64,000 bases of DNA from Aquanectria penicillioides (GCA_003415625.1 PYIU01000008.1:2976001-3040000), one strand, 5' to 3'; numbered from the stretch's first letter, positions 36,892 through 49,664 are shown. Translations and numbers: made by a program. The notes: generated from the sequence alone by a model not told the origin.

Positions 36892-37597
36892 GAAGCATAG
36901 GGCGATGCCTCCCCGCAGCCGATCTTCAAGGTGTCACGAGAGGAGCCGCTAAGATCGCAGCCTAACATCAGGTAATCATGCACGAAGTGAAAGCATAACT
37001 TACACCGGGGTCCCAAGACCCTTGCCGAACGACATGTCGTGATGCTGAAGAAGTACCGCCACGTCCGGAGGGTCGGGATGGGACCATAGCCCGAAGGTCC
37101 CCACCCACGTCGCTTCAGCGTGCCTCAAAGGGGAATCCCTCGGGTTCGGGGTCTGAAGCGCTTGTTTTGTCGGGCTGCTAGGAGACACCGTCAAGCCGCT
37201 GAGTTTTCTTGAGACCTCCGATCCCCCGCGTTTGACAATTTGGTCTTGCTCTTCTGGATCGGCTTTATAGTCCATGATATCCCTCAATCCAGTCCCGGTC
37301 CACTTGGTGCAAGTTGTCAGCGAGCTATGTGACACCTCTCTTCTTGATTCTGCCCACGGATAGTCACGCCATCCACGGCGACTCTCGGAACAGCCTTGAC
37401 CTCGCCAATTTCGCCGAATTCTCTCATATAGTTTGCATCTTCGGCTTTGCTACGAATCCATCTAAATTCTCGCTTCCATCTAGTCCGTATTAATTAACCT
37501 TTCCGGAATCTCGGGGCCGACATACCCCACACGGTTTAGCCACCTGTTATTAGTCCTCGACGCTAGCTGCAGGAGTCGTGGGGCCGAATCAACAAAC
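36892..37597. promoter_or_regulatory. Shared divergent promoter of Zn2Cys6 gene and ABC transporter
   Basis: This 706-bp region separates two divergent genes, a common layout for a regulator and its pump. CGG and CCG triplets, the half-sites bound by Zn2Cys6 proteins, are present in several places (for example near 37375 and 37503). No precise palindrome was established. A 111-codon minus-strand frame at 37000-37335 has no recognised sense and is not called. Confidence 0.35.
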
Positions 37598-40500
37598 ATG
37601 GCCCAGGCGAAGGATGAGCCGTCAGCCAGCGCCGATCGGGCTGGAGGCCACCCCACCAACGTCTTGCACGAAGACTCTGACACTCCAACTGCGGTTCGAG
37701 GGGGCTCTCCACTGGGTTCCAGCACCTCCGGTGGCTCGGTGACCGCAGATGAGAAGGGAATCCCGGCTGCCGGGCTGGACCCTGAGACAGGAGAGGATGA
37801 AGACTCTGAGCACGAACGACGAGCGAGCATTGTCCGAGATTTGGCCCGCCAGTACACCCACCAGAGCCACTACTCGGTCGTCGAAGGGAACCCGTTCACC
37901 GCAGACGAAAATAGCCCCTTGAACCCGAGGAACGAAAACTTTAGGGCCAAAGCATGGGCAAAGTCAATCGTCCGCTTGCTCTCCGAAAATGGAATGACGT
38001 CGCGTAAGACTGGAGTGTGCTTCCAGAACCTCAACGTCTTTGGGTATGGGCAGGCCACCGACTTCCAGAAGAATGTCGGTAATATCTGGCTTGAGATAGC
38101 ATCCATGCCACGCCAGCTTATGGGGTATGGAAAGACTCGTATTGACATTTTGCGTGACTTTGACGGCATCGTTCGCAATGGAGAAATGTTGGTCGTCCTC
38201 GGTCCACCCGGATCTGGCTGTTCGACCTTTCTCAAGACCATCGCGGGTGAGACCAGCGGCATCTATGTGAATCATGACTCTTACTTCAATTACCAAGGTA
38301 AGCAACTACAGGCAGCTCAACCCAACCGGCGTAACGTAGTCTTACTGCTGCAAACAACTAACCCATGTCCTCTCCGATATAGGTATCACGGCGGAAGAAA
38401 TGCATTCACAGCACCGAGGAGAGGCCATCTACACCGCTGAAGTTGATGTTCACTTTCCTCAGCTGACCGTCGGAGATACTCTCCTCTTCGCTGCAAATGC
38501 AAGAGCCCCCCGCCAACTCCCTGGAGGCATTGACAAGAACACTTTTGCTACTCACCTTCGAGATGTGGTCATGGCCATGTTTGGTATCAGCCACACCATC
38601 AACACGCGAGTAGGAAACGAATACATCCGTGGCGTTTCTGGTGGCGAACGCAAGCGAGTCACCATCTCGGAGGCCTCCCTCAGCGGCGCTCCGCTGCAGT
38701 GCTGGGACAACAGTACCAGAGGTCTTGATTCTGCCAATGCTGTCGAGTTCTGCAAAACCCTTCGTCTCCAGACGGAGCTGTTCGACACTTCGGCCTTTGT
38801 GTCCATCTATCAAGCACCTCAAGCAGCTTACGATGTATTCGACAAGGCTCTGGTGCTCTACGAAGGCCGTCAAATCTTCTTCGGACCGACAACTTCCGCA
38901 AAGAAATACTTTACCGACCTTGGTTTCCAATGCCCTGACCGTCAAACCACCCCGGATTTCCTGACCTCGATGACCAGTCCCTCCGAAAGAATTGTGCGCC
39001 CGGGCTTCGAGGGACGCGCACCTCGAACCCCCGACGAGTTCGCGACGGCTTGGAAGAACTCCAAACAATACCGAGAAGTCCAGCAAGAGATTGAGGAATA
39101 CAAGCAAGCAAACCCAATCAACGGACCTGCTGCTGAGGAATTCAGGGCCATCAAGAGGGCCGTCCAGGCCAAGGGTCAGCGCGCTAAGAGTCCATACACT
39201 ATGAGCTACTGGCAGCAGATCGAGCTGTGTATGTGGAGAGGTTTCAAACGATTGGTCAGCGACCCAACCCTTACGTTGTCCATGTTGTTTGGAAATACCT
39301 TCATGGCCCTCATCGTGGGAAGTGTCTTCTACAATCTTCAACAAACAACCGGAAGCTTCTATCAACGTGGTGCCTTGCTCTTCTTAGCCTGTCTGTCCAA
39401 TGCCTTCTCTAGCGCTCTCGAAGTAAGTGCATCTTGAAATGACCACTTTGAAGGGGAACATAGTTGCTGACCAATGGCCAGATTCTTACCCTCTATGGCC
39501 AACGTCCGATTGTAGAAAAACATGATCGTTACGCTCTTTACCATCCATCCTCCGAGGCTGTTGCGTCTATGCTGTGTGATATGCCATACAAGATTGGAAA
39601 TGCCATTGTCTACAACCTAACGCTTTATTTCATGACAAATTTGCGTCGCGAGCCGGGGGCATTTTTCTACTTTTTGTTCATCACCTTCATCACGACGCTT
39701 TGCATGTCAATGATTTTCCGTACGATTGCTTCTGCTTCAAGAACCATGTCGCAAGCCATGGTACCCGCTGCGTTGCTCATCCTGGCCCTGGTCATCTTCA
39801 CTGGTTTCGTTATCCCGATTGACTACATGCTGGGCTGGTGCCGCTGGATCAACTATGTCAATCCCCTCGCCTATGCCTTTGAGTCTCTGATGGTCAACGA
39901 GTTCCACGGTAGGGAATTTGAGTGTACGCAGTTCATTCCCAGCCCTGAAATTCCCATCTACGCCAACGTCGCCGCGATCAATCGTGTCTGCTCGACAGTG
40001 GGCGCCATCAAAGGAAACAACATGGTCAATGGCGATAACTACATCAACTCTGCATTCCAGTACTACCACTCTCACAAGTGGCGCAACGTCGGTATTGTCA
40101 TCGCCTTTATCTTTTTTTTCCTCGCCACATACATGGGATTTGCCGAGGTGGTGAGCGCCAAGAAGTCCAAGGGAGAAGTCCTAGTCTTCCGCCGAGGCCA
40201 CGACAAGACTCAACACAGTCGCAGGTACAAGACTGACGATCCCGAGTCAAGTGAAAAGGTTGCTGGTCGCCTGGCTGTCACTGAGAAGCCCGGTTCCAAC
40301 GGTGTTCAGAATGCAAACATCCAAAAGTCCACAAGCGTATTCCATTGGAACAATGTCTGCTACGATATCAAGATCAAGGGTGAGCCGAGACGAATTCTGG
40401 ATAATGTTGCTGGTTGGGTCAAGCCCGGTACGATGACTGCATTGATGGTAAAGTATACTGACATCTGTTTGAATTAAACCAAGACTTACTCTGTCGATAG

Positions 40501-42333
40501 GGCGTTTCTGGTGCTGGTAAAACCACTCTTCTGGACTGTTTGGCTGATCGTACGAGCATGGGTGTCATTACAGGAGAAATCCTTGTTGATGATAAGCCTC
40601 GCGATGCCTCCTTCCAACGCAAGACTGGCTATGTCCAACAGCAGGATCTGCACTTGTCCACTACAACTGTTCGTGAGGCTCTCAACTTCTCGGCCTTGAT
40701 GCGCCAGCCGGCACATATCCCTCAGAAAGAGAAGCTCGCCTATGTGGATGAAGTCATCAAGATGCTCGAAATGGAAGAATATTCTGAAGCAGTCATCGGC
40801 ATTTTGGGCGAAGGCCTAAACGTTGAGCAGCGCAAACGTCTGACCATTGGCGTTGAGCTTGCTGCTAAGCCCCCCGTTCTTCTCTTCGTTGATGAGCCAA
40901 CCTCTGGATTGGATTCTCAAACCTCTTGGGCTATCTTGGATCTTCTCGAGAAGCTTGCCCGCAGCGGTCAGGCTATTCTGTGTACCATCCATCAGCCTTC
41001 GGCTATCCTTTTCCAGCGCTTTGATCGACTACTCTTCCTAGCTAGTGGTGGCAAAACAGTCTATTTCGGAGAAGTTGGCGCCAACTCCCAGTCTATGATT
41101 GACTATTTCGAGCACAAGGGCGCACCGCCTTGTCCTCCTGGTGCCAACCCGGCCGAGTGGATGCTCGAGGTCATTGGAGCCGCGCCAGGATCAAGTACCG
41201 AGCAGGACTGGCCACAGATTTGGCGTGACTCTACCGAGTCAGCTGAGGTTCAGGCAGAGCTCAAACGCCAGACGGATCATCCAGAAAACCCAGCTACTGA
41301 GGATGATGACCCGACGTCCTTTGATGAGTTTGCAGCCCCGTTTACCGTGCAGCTTTTCAATGTTACCCGCCGTGTTTTCGAACAGTACTGGCGAACCCCG
41401 TCATACATCTACTCCAAGGCCACTCTCTGTACCCTTATCGCGCTATTTGTCGGTTTCGTGTTCTACCAGGCACCTAATACAGTGCAGGGCATGCAAAACC
41501 AGATGTTTGCTATCTTCCAGGTCCTCACTGTCTTTGGTCAGATGGTTCAGCAGACAATGCCGCACTTTGTTGTTCAGAGAGATCTCTATGAAGTCCGCGA
41601 ACGGCCATCAAAGACATACAGCTGGAAGGTCTTCATGTTGAGTCAGATTATTGTTGAACTGCCCTGGAACACCCTGATGGCTGCTCTGATTTACTTCTGC
41701 TGGTATTATCCTATTGGACTGTATCGCAATGCAGAGCCAACCGACTCCGTTGCCGAACGCGGAGCCCTAATGTTCCTCTTGATTCTCACCTTCATGCTGT
41801 TCACTTGCACATTTACCGATTTCATTATTGCTGGGTGTGAATCAGCAGATAACGGTGGTAACATTGCCAATCTTTTGTTCATGATGTGTCTCATTTTCTG
41901 CGGTGTTCTCGCCAGGCCCGATACCATGCCTCGATTCTGGATCTTCATGTACCGCGTGAGTCCATTCTCGTACCTGGTATCGGCAATGCTCTCAACAGCA
42001 ATCGCAAACACCAACGTGGTCTGCGCGGCGAATGAATATGTCACATTTCCTCCCCCTGACGGCACGTCTTGCTATCAATATATGAATGTGTACATTTCAG
42101 CTGCTGGTGGTTATCTCACTGAGCCGAACAGCACAGACACCTGCACATTCTGCTCCATCGGAGACACTAATGCTTTCCTTAAAACTGCCCAGTCCGATTA
42201 CAATGATAGATGGAGGAACTTTGGGTTGATGTGGGTATACATAATTTTCAACGTCTTTGCCGCTCTGGGCCTTTACTGGCTCGTCAGAGTCCCAAAGAAC
42301 AAACGGAACCATGGAAAGAAGAAAATAGAGTAA
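37598..42333 (+). CDS. Full-size PDR-type ABC transporter (ABCG)
   Basis: Four exons (37598-38297, 38383-39422, 39482-40447, 40501-42333) give 1512 residues, the normal size for fungal PDR pumps, in the order NBD-TMD-NBD-TMD. NBD1 has the fungal-type degenerate Walker [11 protein letters not shown] (Cys for Lys), signature [11 protein letters not shown] and the unusual Walker B end [14 protein letters not shown]2 has canonical Walker [10 protein letters not shown], Walker [14 protein letters not shown] and the degenerate signature [12 protein letters not shown]. Each TMD has six predicted segments. The NBD2 block starting [15 protein letters not shown] is typical of the azole-efflux subgroup (Cdr1/AbcB-like). 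It is expected in the plasma membrane, expelling azoles and other hydrophobic compounds. The gene is intact, divergent from the Zn2Cys6 gene and convergent with a TRI12 pump 120 bp away. Confidence 0.95.
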
Positions 42334-42453
42334 GGTGGCATTTAAGAAGGGGGTTGATGCATTAGTCGATATAATTTCTTACTTTGCACATAACTATATC
42401 TAATTTAGAAATTGCATACAGTCCCTTCTCATATTTCCTAACATATTCTAGTC

Positions 42454-44430
42454 TCAATGGCTCGCTCCCTTGTGCTGAAGCCTCTTGGCTACGCTATTGC
42501 CCAAATACTTCTCCATGTTTGGTACTAAGAATGACATGGTGAAGAGGATAAATGAGAATGGAATGGTGGTGTAAAACACAATCTTGAATGATGCAATGTA
42601 TGAGTCCTTGAGGGCCGCAGCAACGGTGCTTAAAATGGCATCGGTGATACCAGGGACTGTGGAAAAATCGCCGGTAGAGGTGCCAGCAAGAAGCTGTGAA
42701 ACTGATGACTCGGGAAGACCAGCCTTGATTGCTGCTGGCACAACCTTGTTGGGAATGTTCTTGGCCAACTCGTTGTTCAAGACAGAAACGTACAGGGCCT
42801 GAGCGATGGCACCACCAAAGCCACGGATCGATCCTAGAACACCTGTGGCTAGACCAATATCTTGAGCTTCCCAGAGCAGGGTTACATCCGGGAAAGAAAT
42901 GTTCTCGACGAAGCCGATGGCAGTCAGAGCCACAACGCCGATGGCAATAGTGGCAGACCACCGGTCGATAGAAATGGTTGTGAGAGAAGTCATGAACGCA
43001 AAGGCAATGCCAGAGGCAATGATACATTGCCACTTGACCTTGGGCACATATGAGATGCAAATACCCGCGGTAAGCTGTCCCAGAAGAATACCACCACCCA
43101 CAACAGAGCTCTGCCAACCAACTTCAGTGACATCTGAGGTGTAAACCGAGCTGATGATGGTTGGCCAAAGGACCGTAAGTGAGTAGTACACCATGGAACC
43201 AAGTGTGGCGATTGTCGTGATGGCGACGAAGCCAATATTCTTGAACATTCGGGGTGGCATCAAAGGCGTGGTCTTGCAGAGAAATCCCTCTAAGTTATAT
43301 TAGCACCTGGCTCTGCCTTTTCAATAAGATCACGTACCGTATACAACAAAGGCGGCAATTGTTGCAACACCAATGAGGAGAGTGCATAGGGTGTGAGCAC
43401 TGTTCCATGGATACTGAGTGCCTCCCCAGGAAAGACCGATAAGGAAGAGGACACAGCCTGACACGTAGAGGAAAATTCCGATGAAATCGAGGTCCTTGGT
43501 CATCTGCCACTTGGACTTTCCGTGAACGTGCAGCTGGCTGTACTGAGGAGGATGGTAAAAGAACCAGTACAGAAGCAGAGAAACGGCTCCAAGCATGTCG
43601 CCAATGTAATAACTCCAACGCCAACGAGCGGCCGTGTTCTCATAAAACGACCGAGCGATGACAGGGCCAAACACAGCAAAGGGCAGAGACGAAAAGAAGA
43701 CGAGCGATGTAATGGGGCCTCTCCACTTGGTGGGAACGAGTTCACCCAAGACCGTACCGAAGGAAAGCTGACCAGCGGCGGCGATGCCATTGCAAGCATT
43801 TGCAGCGATGAGCATCTCAACGCTCTTGGCGCAGGATCCGATGATGCATCCGATGAGACCGAGGACAGTGCAGCCGAGGACCATGTACTTCCGACCGTAC
43901 ATATCCGAGAGACGGCCAAAGAGCAGGAAGCCGATGGAACTTCCCATGGTCCACATTGTGGCGACCCAGTTGATGTTGGCTGACGGGCCGATGTCTTGGT
44001 TAATGAGAGACCTAGCACACTGGTTAGAAGTCATAAATGAGTAGTCATTGGAGTGGGGACGAACAGGGTGTTAGCCGGTAAGACCCAGCCCAGATAGGCG
44101 CAGATGCTTCCAAGGCATTGTGCCTGATGTAAGACAGCGGTGTTAGCATTTGCCGTGTATCGCAAAAGCTTGATTCAGAAATTCGGGCAGGTCCAAGCTG
44201 CAACGTACCGTTACAGTGCCGATGAACTGAGCACTGAGGAAGTATCCCTTGGGCAGATTGTCGTAGTCGCCTCCAACGGCGTCAGCATCCAGGTAATCAA
44301 CAGTGCCGTCTGCGTGGACGACTTTCTCGGTGTGGTCTGCGTTCTCCTTGGTGAAGACTCCATCGCCAGATTCGAGGTGCGTGGCTTGGACGCCCTTCTC
44401 GTCGGCTCCAGAACCTGTGTCGGCCGTCAT
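42454..44430 (-). CDS. MFS transporter, TRI12 (trichothecene efflux pump-like) family
   Basis: Four exons (44430-44209, 44123-44065, 44011-43338, 43289-42454) give 596 residues with all phases closing. The acidic N-terminus ends in YDNLPKGYFLSAQFIGTVT. Family hallmarks follow: QCLGSICAYLGWVLPANTLS, INWVATMWTMGSSIGFLLFG, GRLSDMYGRKYMVLG and NACNGIAAAGQLSFGTVLGE. The second half contains GGTQYPWNSAHTLCTLLIG. Fourteen TM segments are predicted. TRI12-like proteins act as plasma-membrane drug or siderophore antiporters; the name does not imply that trichothecenes are made here. The 3' end is convergent with the ABC transporter. Confidence 0.9.
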
Positions 44431-45889
44431 GATGCCCGTTGCCCTTTGTTGAAACGGTGTGCAGACTGGGGCAAAGCTGGTGATTGTGGACTAGGAAGTA
44501 TTCATCGAGAGTTTGGCGGAAAGTGTCGTCGTTTTATTCTGGCGATGAGCATTAGTTTGTCGTTAGGCGGGGACCGTGGAATATGTTACCCCGGAAAACT
44601 GGACCCCAGCAGATCAGTCAAGAGATTCTGGGGAAGATCACGGACATGGGTTGAAGCCATGTGGGGAAATTGCTGTGACTCGGCAGAGAGCTCAGTTTAC
44701 ATTGATTGCACCGCGGGAAGAGTTAGCTGAGCATGAGAACGCCACATTGTGCGGACGGTCTAGACCCAGGTCTGTCTTGGGGCTCGGCCATTTCCTGAAC
44801 ATTTGCTGACATCTAGACTCAGGGTTGGCATGATCAGCAAGGGGGCTTGCTATTGACTTGTCGCATCCTGGGAACACCAGTAGGTACTTTAAAGCCCGCC
44901 TTGGCGGCGTTGTCTGAGGTTGGATGATGAATCAATAAAGTATGCAACCCGCTGTGCCGCTGTCACAATGCAAGGGGCTGCAGACGCGATTGCGCGTTAC
45001 AGTCTTTTGGCCGTTCGGGCTACGCTTGAATGTACGTACTTTGGTGTCTCACCGAAGCGGACTGGCGAATTGCATGCAATCACTAGATCGACAGGTCAGC
45101 GCCTATTGTCTTGCACGGGTTGCATGGGTGAGAGCTGGCTGAACGCATCCGGCGAAATTGGCTAGGCCGAGAAAGATGGTGGAAAACCACTTCCGCTTCC
45201 TCTGGTCCAAACATTTCCCCTTTCCCCGCATCCAAGCTTCGAGCCGCGATCCACGTTAGGCAAATACGAATAGCCTGGCATCTCGGGAAGCGATAACCGA
45301 TGAAAGGGGTTCATGCGGCTCATCCGGGACTATTTATGTGCATTGTCTGCAAGGGTGCGTGGTCACTGTTAAATTTCATCTCATGGGTTCCAATTTGCAG
45401 GTGGTGGGCGCAATCAAAATGAAATTTCCCGGCATCAAGATTGTTCAAACTCAACATTGGGGATGCCTCGTTTCTATCACACTTGCTGATTTGGTTGGCA
45501 TATTGTCTTTGAATAATGTCCAGCGTCGGGCCTGGTTTCTAAAGCATCAAGATGCTGAGTGGGATCTGCTGGAAAGGACTGCATGAGTGGTAAAACAGGA
45601 TTGAGAGAGCAAGATCCCATCAAAAAGAAACAAAAATCAAATCATGACCACAGAAATAACCCTTCGAAGAGACTATCCAACTCGACACGGCATCATATCA
45701 TGTGGGGCGCCAAGTATCAAATAATACTATGTATGCAAAGTGTCAAGGACCCCATGGTTCGTTGCATCCCAACGAGATTGAAATCGTATAGTGTTTACTG
45801 TGGATTTGAACGCCTGAAGAAAAAGCGCAAGCTATTCGGGCGCAGGAGTCTATCTTACATCTGTCCAGCATTTAAAGAAAATTGGTATC
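44431..45889. other. Gene-free region
   Basis: Only weak overlapping frames are present. It is upstream of the TRI12 pump and downstream of the DUF7053-like gene. Confidence 0.45.
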
Positions 45890-46477
45890 CTAAAGCCCTG
45901 CCTTCTTCAAATAATTCCTACACATTTCGTCTACGACCGAGTGGCCAATCTCGGTCAAGATCTTCCTGCAACTTATCGTACAAAATGGCAACATTAATCT
46001 GTTCGCTTCAATCGTTACATCGCCATACAGCTCCCACTCCTCCTCGCCTGCATTGCTTGGAGGCGTCTCAGTGCTCCATGTGCTTACAGAGTCGGATGGC
46101 GACATGACTCTTTGGTATGGCCGCACACTCCACTCAGTCCAGCTTATCACGCCAGCTGAGGCGTTGCAGCGGCCCCGAACACCAGTAGGGGTGCGCTGGA
46201 AAAACATGGGCCACCAGATATCCTTGGTGAGGCCTGGGCCAAGCCAGAGAATCTCACGGACAATGAACGGGCTGATGGGGTTGCCGCCATTCTCCCACGG
46301 GTCAAAGAAGGGATCATCGCCAATGCAGGCTGGGTCAAAGGGCACCTGATTGTAGCTAACCGTGCCGGGATTATGGTGCAGAATTGGTTCAAAGGTCTGG
46401 ATGTAGGAGACGACAGTCTCGTGGGGTATATTGTTGGGAATAGGCACTGCATATGTTTCGCGGCTCTGTGCCCGCAT
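45890..46477 (-). CDS. Small DUF7053-like protein
   Basis: This is a single exon of 195 residues from ATG 46477. The layout is typical of a small fungal family found near metabolic gene clusters. A Val/Pro-containing start (TYAVPIPNNIPHETVVSYIQ) is followed by a middle block with DDPFFDP and REILWLGPGLTKDIWWP, then the block FQRTPTGVRGRCNASAGVIS. It ends with a helix near IEANRLMLPFCTISCRK and HSVVDEM. The fold is thought to be of the START/polyketide-cyclase type, a mixed beta-sheet with a long C-terminal helix, but no activity is known. No signal peptide or membrane segment is present. The assignment rests on pattern memory, not a search. Confidence 0.65.
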   Translation of the reverse strand: MRAQSRETYAVPIPNNIPHETVVSYIQTFEPILHHNPGTVSYNQVPFDPACIGDDPFFDPWENGGNPISPFIVREILWLGPGLTKDIWWPMFFQRTPTGVRGRCNASAGVISWTEWSVRPYQRVMSPSDSVSTWSTETPPSNAGEEEWELYGDVTIEANRLMLPFCTISCRKILTEIGHSVVDEMCRNYLKKAGL

Positions 46478-47604
46478 CGCTCACTTGGGGCATCTATGGC
46501 AGTTAGCATTTAGGTGCAGTGGCGCGATTCGGCCGCCGAGTTTAGGCTTGGCCTTGACAGTCCAAATAGCTAATTTACCGACCTATCTTAAATTGGGTGG
46601 GCGTTTTCGAGTCTTGCCACTAGATGCGCGACTTTTCGTTGGCAGAGAGCGACAATTGTGGCTGAGGTGCTCTCCCATGGGTCCCTGAGACAAGAAGGCG
46701 AGTTTCTGGAGCAGTATCCGCACGCGAGACAAGAACTCCAACGGCTTGCTGCAACTACAAGCGGCTTTCAGAGGCGTGAGTCTAGGGTGCATGTATCGCA
46801 CTATACGGCAAAATGCTTGAACAGGAAACAGGAAAGCAACGCACGAAGCGAAGGTTGCGGGTCCCGGCGATTATTAATTCCCCGTGTAGCACAGCGAAGA
46901 ACGAGACACGTGACTTTCATTATCTCCATACTCCACTATCTAATTACCTCGTACGGTAGGATACGACGCTGCAGAAATTGCATCTGCCCGCTGAAACCGA
47001 TCCTGGAACGGAGGCAAGAAAACCGAACTGTCGCAGTTTCAGCGGAGTGAGAATCGATACCGATATGGTCGGTAGCGCGCGAAGCCCTTTGCTAAACGTA
47101 AGGGACCAAGACTTTGTGGCTCCAGCAGGCTTGTGACGACACGAATTGTGGAGAGTCAGAACTACAGTTGGCTTAGGCAATGGCGTCAACGAAAGCCACA
47201 CGAATGGTGCTGGGCTCTACTACTAACTAATGACGACTTTGGGCTGTCCCGCTTTTTAGATTCCCGATTCCAGATCTGTCGGACCTATTCCAAGCCCTCG
47301 GTTCGCCCCATGCTTGCATGAGGAAATGCGCGATAAGGCTCAGATGGAAAAGATAACGGACAGGAAGACAGGAGCTGTTCCTCATCACGTCCTAGAAGCA
47401 TCATTTTTGCACAGATCAGATAAACATTGCATCGGAGTTGTTTTTTTTTCGTCCACCGGTCTCTTGACTTTTCTGTCACTCTGGATCTCATTGCACTGCT
47501 AGAAAGTCCGGATCGTACCATTCAAAGACTATTCGGGAATACCCCGCAATGCAAAGAGGCACAGCACAGTCTGTTGAGATGAGCGAGTACACGCTCTCGC
47601 CAAA
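46478..47604. other. Gene-free region
   Basis: No frame with protein sense on either strand. Confidence 0.4.
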
Positions 47605-49664
47605 TTAGGCAATGTTATTATTTGGAAATACTAGAAACCCTTTTTTGGAGATCATCCCAGGGCAGCCTAATGCCAAAGAAACCCCTCGGCCTTCTTCCTG
47701 CCGAGCCTGTTCTTCACCGGACTCGACAATCAACATCGAGCGCTCCGTAACGGATGAATCTGTAACCCCAACAAGACAACTCGCAGAATCCCAATCCAAA
47801 TCATGCCCCTGTTCCTTCAGCTGTACGCCGATAAGAGCCATGGCCTCTGCATACAAAAATAACCTGTCCGCGTCAGCCGTGAGTACAGTAACGCCGTCAG
47901 TGCTGCTAAAGCCAACCCCTGCAGCCCAATGAGTGCAGATATAACCACAATCCCGACATTTGACTGCCGTGGCTTCAGCAGAGTATACACAGGGGAGAAG
48001 AAAATCTCCCGTAATGTGCCAATTTAATTTGCGCAAGATTTGTCGCGCCCGTCAACAGCGTCTCGTTCGCGAAAAAACAGGGCAAGTTCAAGCGCTCGCG
48101 TGGCAAACTCCGGGGTGCGCATAGTCATTATAAGGTGACCGATAAACGCAGAAGGAAGATCCTTGTAGTATTCGATATATAGTTCATTCTGGCATCCGTC
48201 TATGCGATAACCCGACGACCGGTCCAACAAGGGGAAGGGGGCTCCCCTCTGACGACAGATTTGCTGATAAACGGATGTCTCGTTGATAAATTCTTTGCCT
48301 GCGCTGAAGAGAGTGCCGTTTCCGAAGAGTGCCAAAGCAGCTGCCAAAAGTCGTCTAGGGGTTCGCTGTAGACCCAAGGAATGGACGGGAGTAAATGGCA
48401 TCTTTTCTTCGGACTCGGGTAGCCTGTGTGCAAGCATCTGAGTTAGCATATTGTTCAGAGCACCCTTCATTGCCATCTAGCGGAGAATTCATACTCGGTG
48501 GGAGGGTAATACGGGATTCCATATCCGGGCGTGTAGTCATTGAACTCATGTTCAAGACGCTCTTCAGACCATTTATCCAGCAACGGGCCATGCGTGTTTT
48601 TGTTCTGATAGTTGCCCAACTCGAACCACCCCCGCCTTGAAGTGTCCTCATAGAATATGGTGCAGTTCACTGGGAGAAAATCCCATGACGAGTCGTTTCT
48701 TGAGTCCCCAAACGCCGTGGATTTCATCCACAAGGCTTCTTTGATTTCCTGTTTATTCCGAGTTGTGGCCCAGGGTGGGTTTTCTAAATTCTCCTCGGCA
48801 CATATCGACACGTTTGTCAAGCACTTCTGTACGGAAATGGGGTTGTTTCGGAACATGAGTTGGGAAAGGTGTCAACCGACTTGCAATTGGTCTTTGAGTC
48901 CATCCTCATGGCATCCTCTAGGAGAACCCCAGTCGTGGTTCCATTTCTAAGAGAAGGCACAAAGTAGTGTCCTCTATGTTGTTGTCCAGGAAAATCTGTG
49001 TTGTTGTCATAGTAATACTCAAAGGTGCTCATGATTAGATCTTGGGAGACACGGGCATTCACTTGTCCTTCAGGCCAAATGTTGGGCTGTGAATCCCTTT
49101 TGGTGACAGTTGACAGTTTATGACGAACGCGTCGTGTTTCCGAGGACAGAGTGATCGACCGGATATATGCTGGCTGTGGGTCAATTATAACTACCTTGGG
49201 ATTCTAACATGTCGAAGCAACTGCCATTGATTGAAGTTGGGAGACGGGGCTTGTCGCCGCACGTTATCGTAAGTTTGGTTTCCTGCTGGACCAAAATGGG
49301 CTCCAGTCCTGGCTGGATCGTAGCTGGAATGATTGGTTAGCAACTCTTAAATTTGGAATTTGACCATAAAGAAAGTGAATAGCGTACTTGAAATCGGAAA
49401 GGAATGTTGTATAGCAATGGTTTAATACATACTAATGAGAATAAGACAATCTCCAAGCCAGAGATAAACCGTAGACGTTTTAGGCCGCCCTCTGAAAGAA
49501 AACAATGAGTTTAACAATATTAGAATATCGCTACATCCCCGATTGGTGATGGCAATCATCTCCGAGAAACTCAATTCGTGCGCTTCATGGCGTCGCTGCA
49601 TGTAAATAACTGCACCTTGCGCTAAAAGTGTCGAAAAGATGGGTAAACCCAGAACGGAGGACAT
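47605..49664 (-). pseudogene. Multi-pass fungal membrane protein with large ectodomain, interrupted
   Basis: Exon 49664-49429 encodes the N-terminal membrane region (GLPIFSTLLAQGAVIYM) with a soluble stretch (LSFSEMIAITNRGCSD). The large exon 49323-48495 encodes an ectodomain with Asn-glycosylation sites: GNQTYDN, DNNTDFPG, RNGTTTGV, VNCTIFYED, ELGNYQNKNT. A phase-2 intron (48424-48494, GTATGA donor, GCTAAC branch) leads to an exon containing LLAAALALFGNGTLF and a membrane segment (NVGIVVISALIGLQGLALAA), ending in a cytosolic tail. The exon phases close only if one base each is added near 49196, 48825 and 47877. A TAA also lies in frame at 48024-48026. Such proteins are a common but unnamed fungal family. 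Either the sequence contains errors or the gene is dead; the TAA favours the latter. Confidence 0.55.

Noticed and set aside
37000..37335. 111-codon minus-strand frame in the divergent promoter
   Set aside because: No family, no splice partner, lies in the shared upstream region of two well-supported genes.
38406..39365. 319-codon minus-strand frame
   Set aside because: Exact antisense shadow of the first half of the ABC transporter, which has clear domains and splice sites.
42454..44430. Trichothecene cluster suspected from the TRI12-type pump
   Set aside because: No trichodiene synthase or other TRI genes are present; TRI12-family pumps are widespread in fungi that make no trichothecenes.
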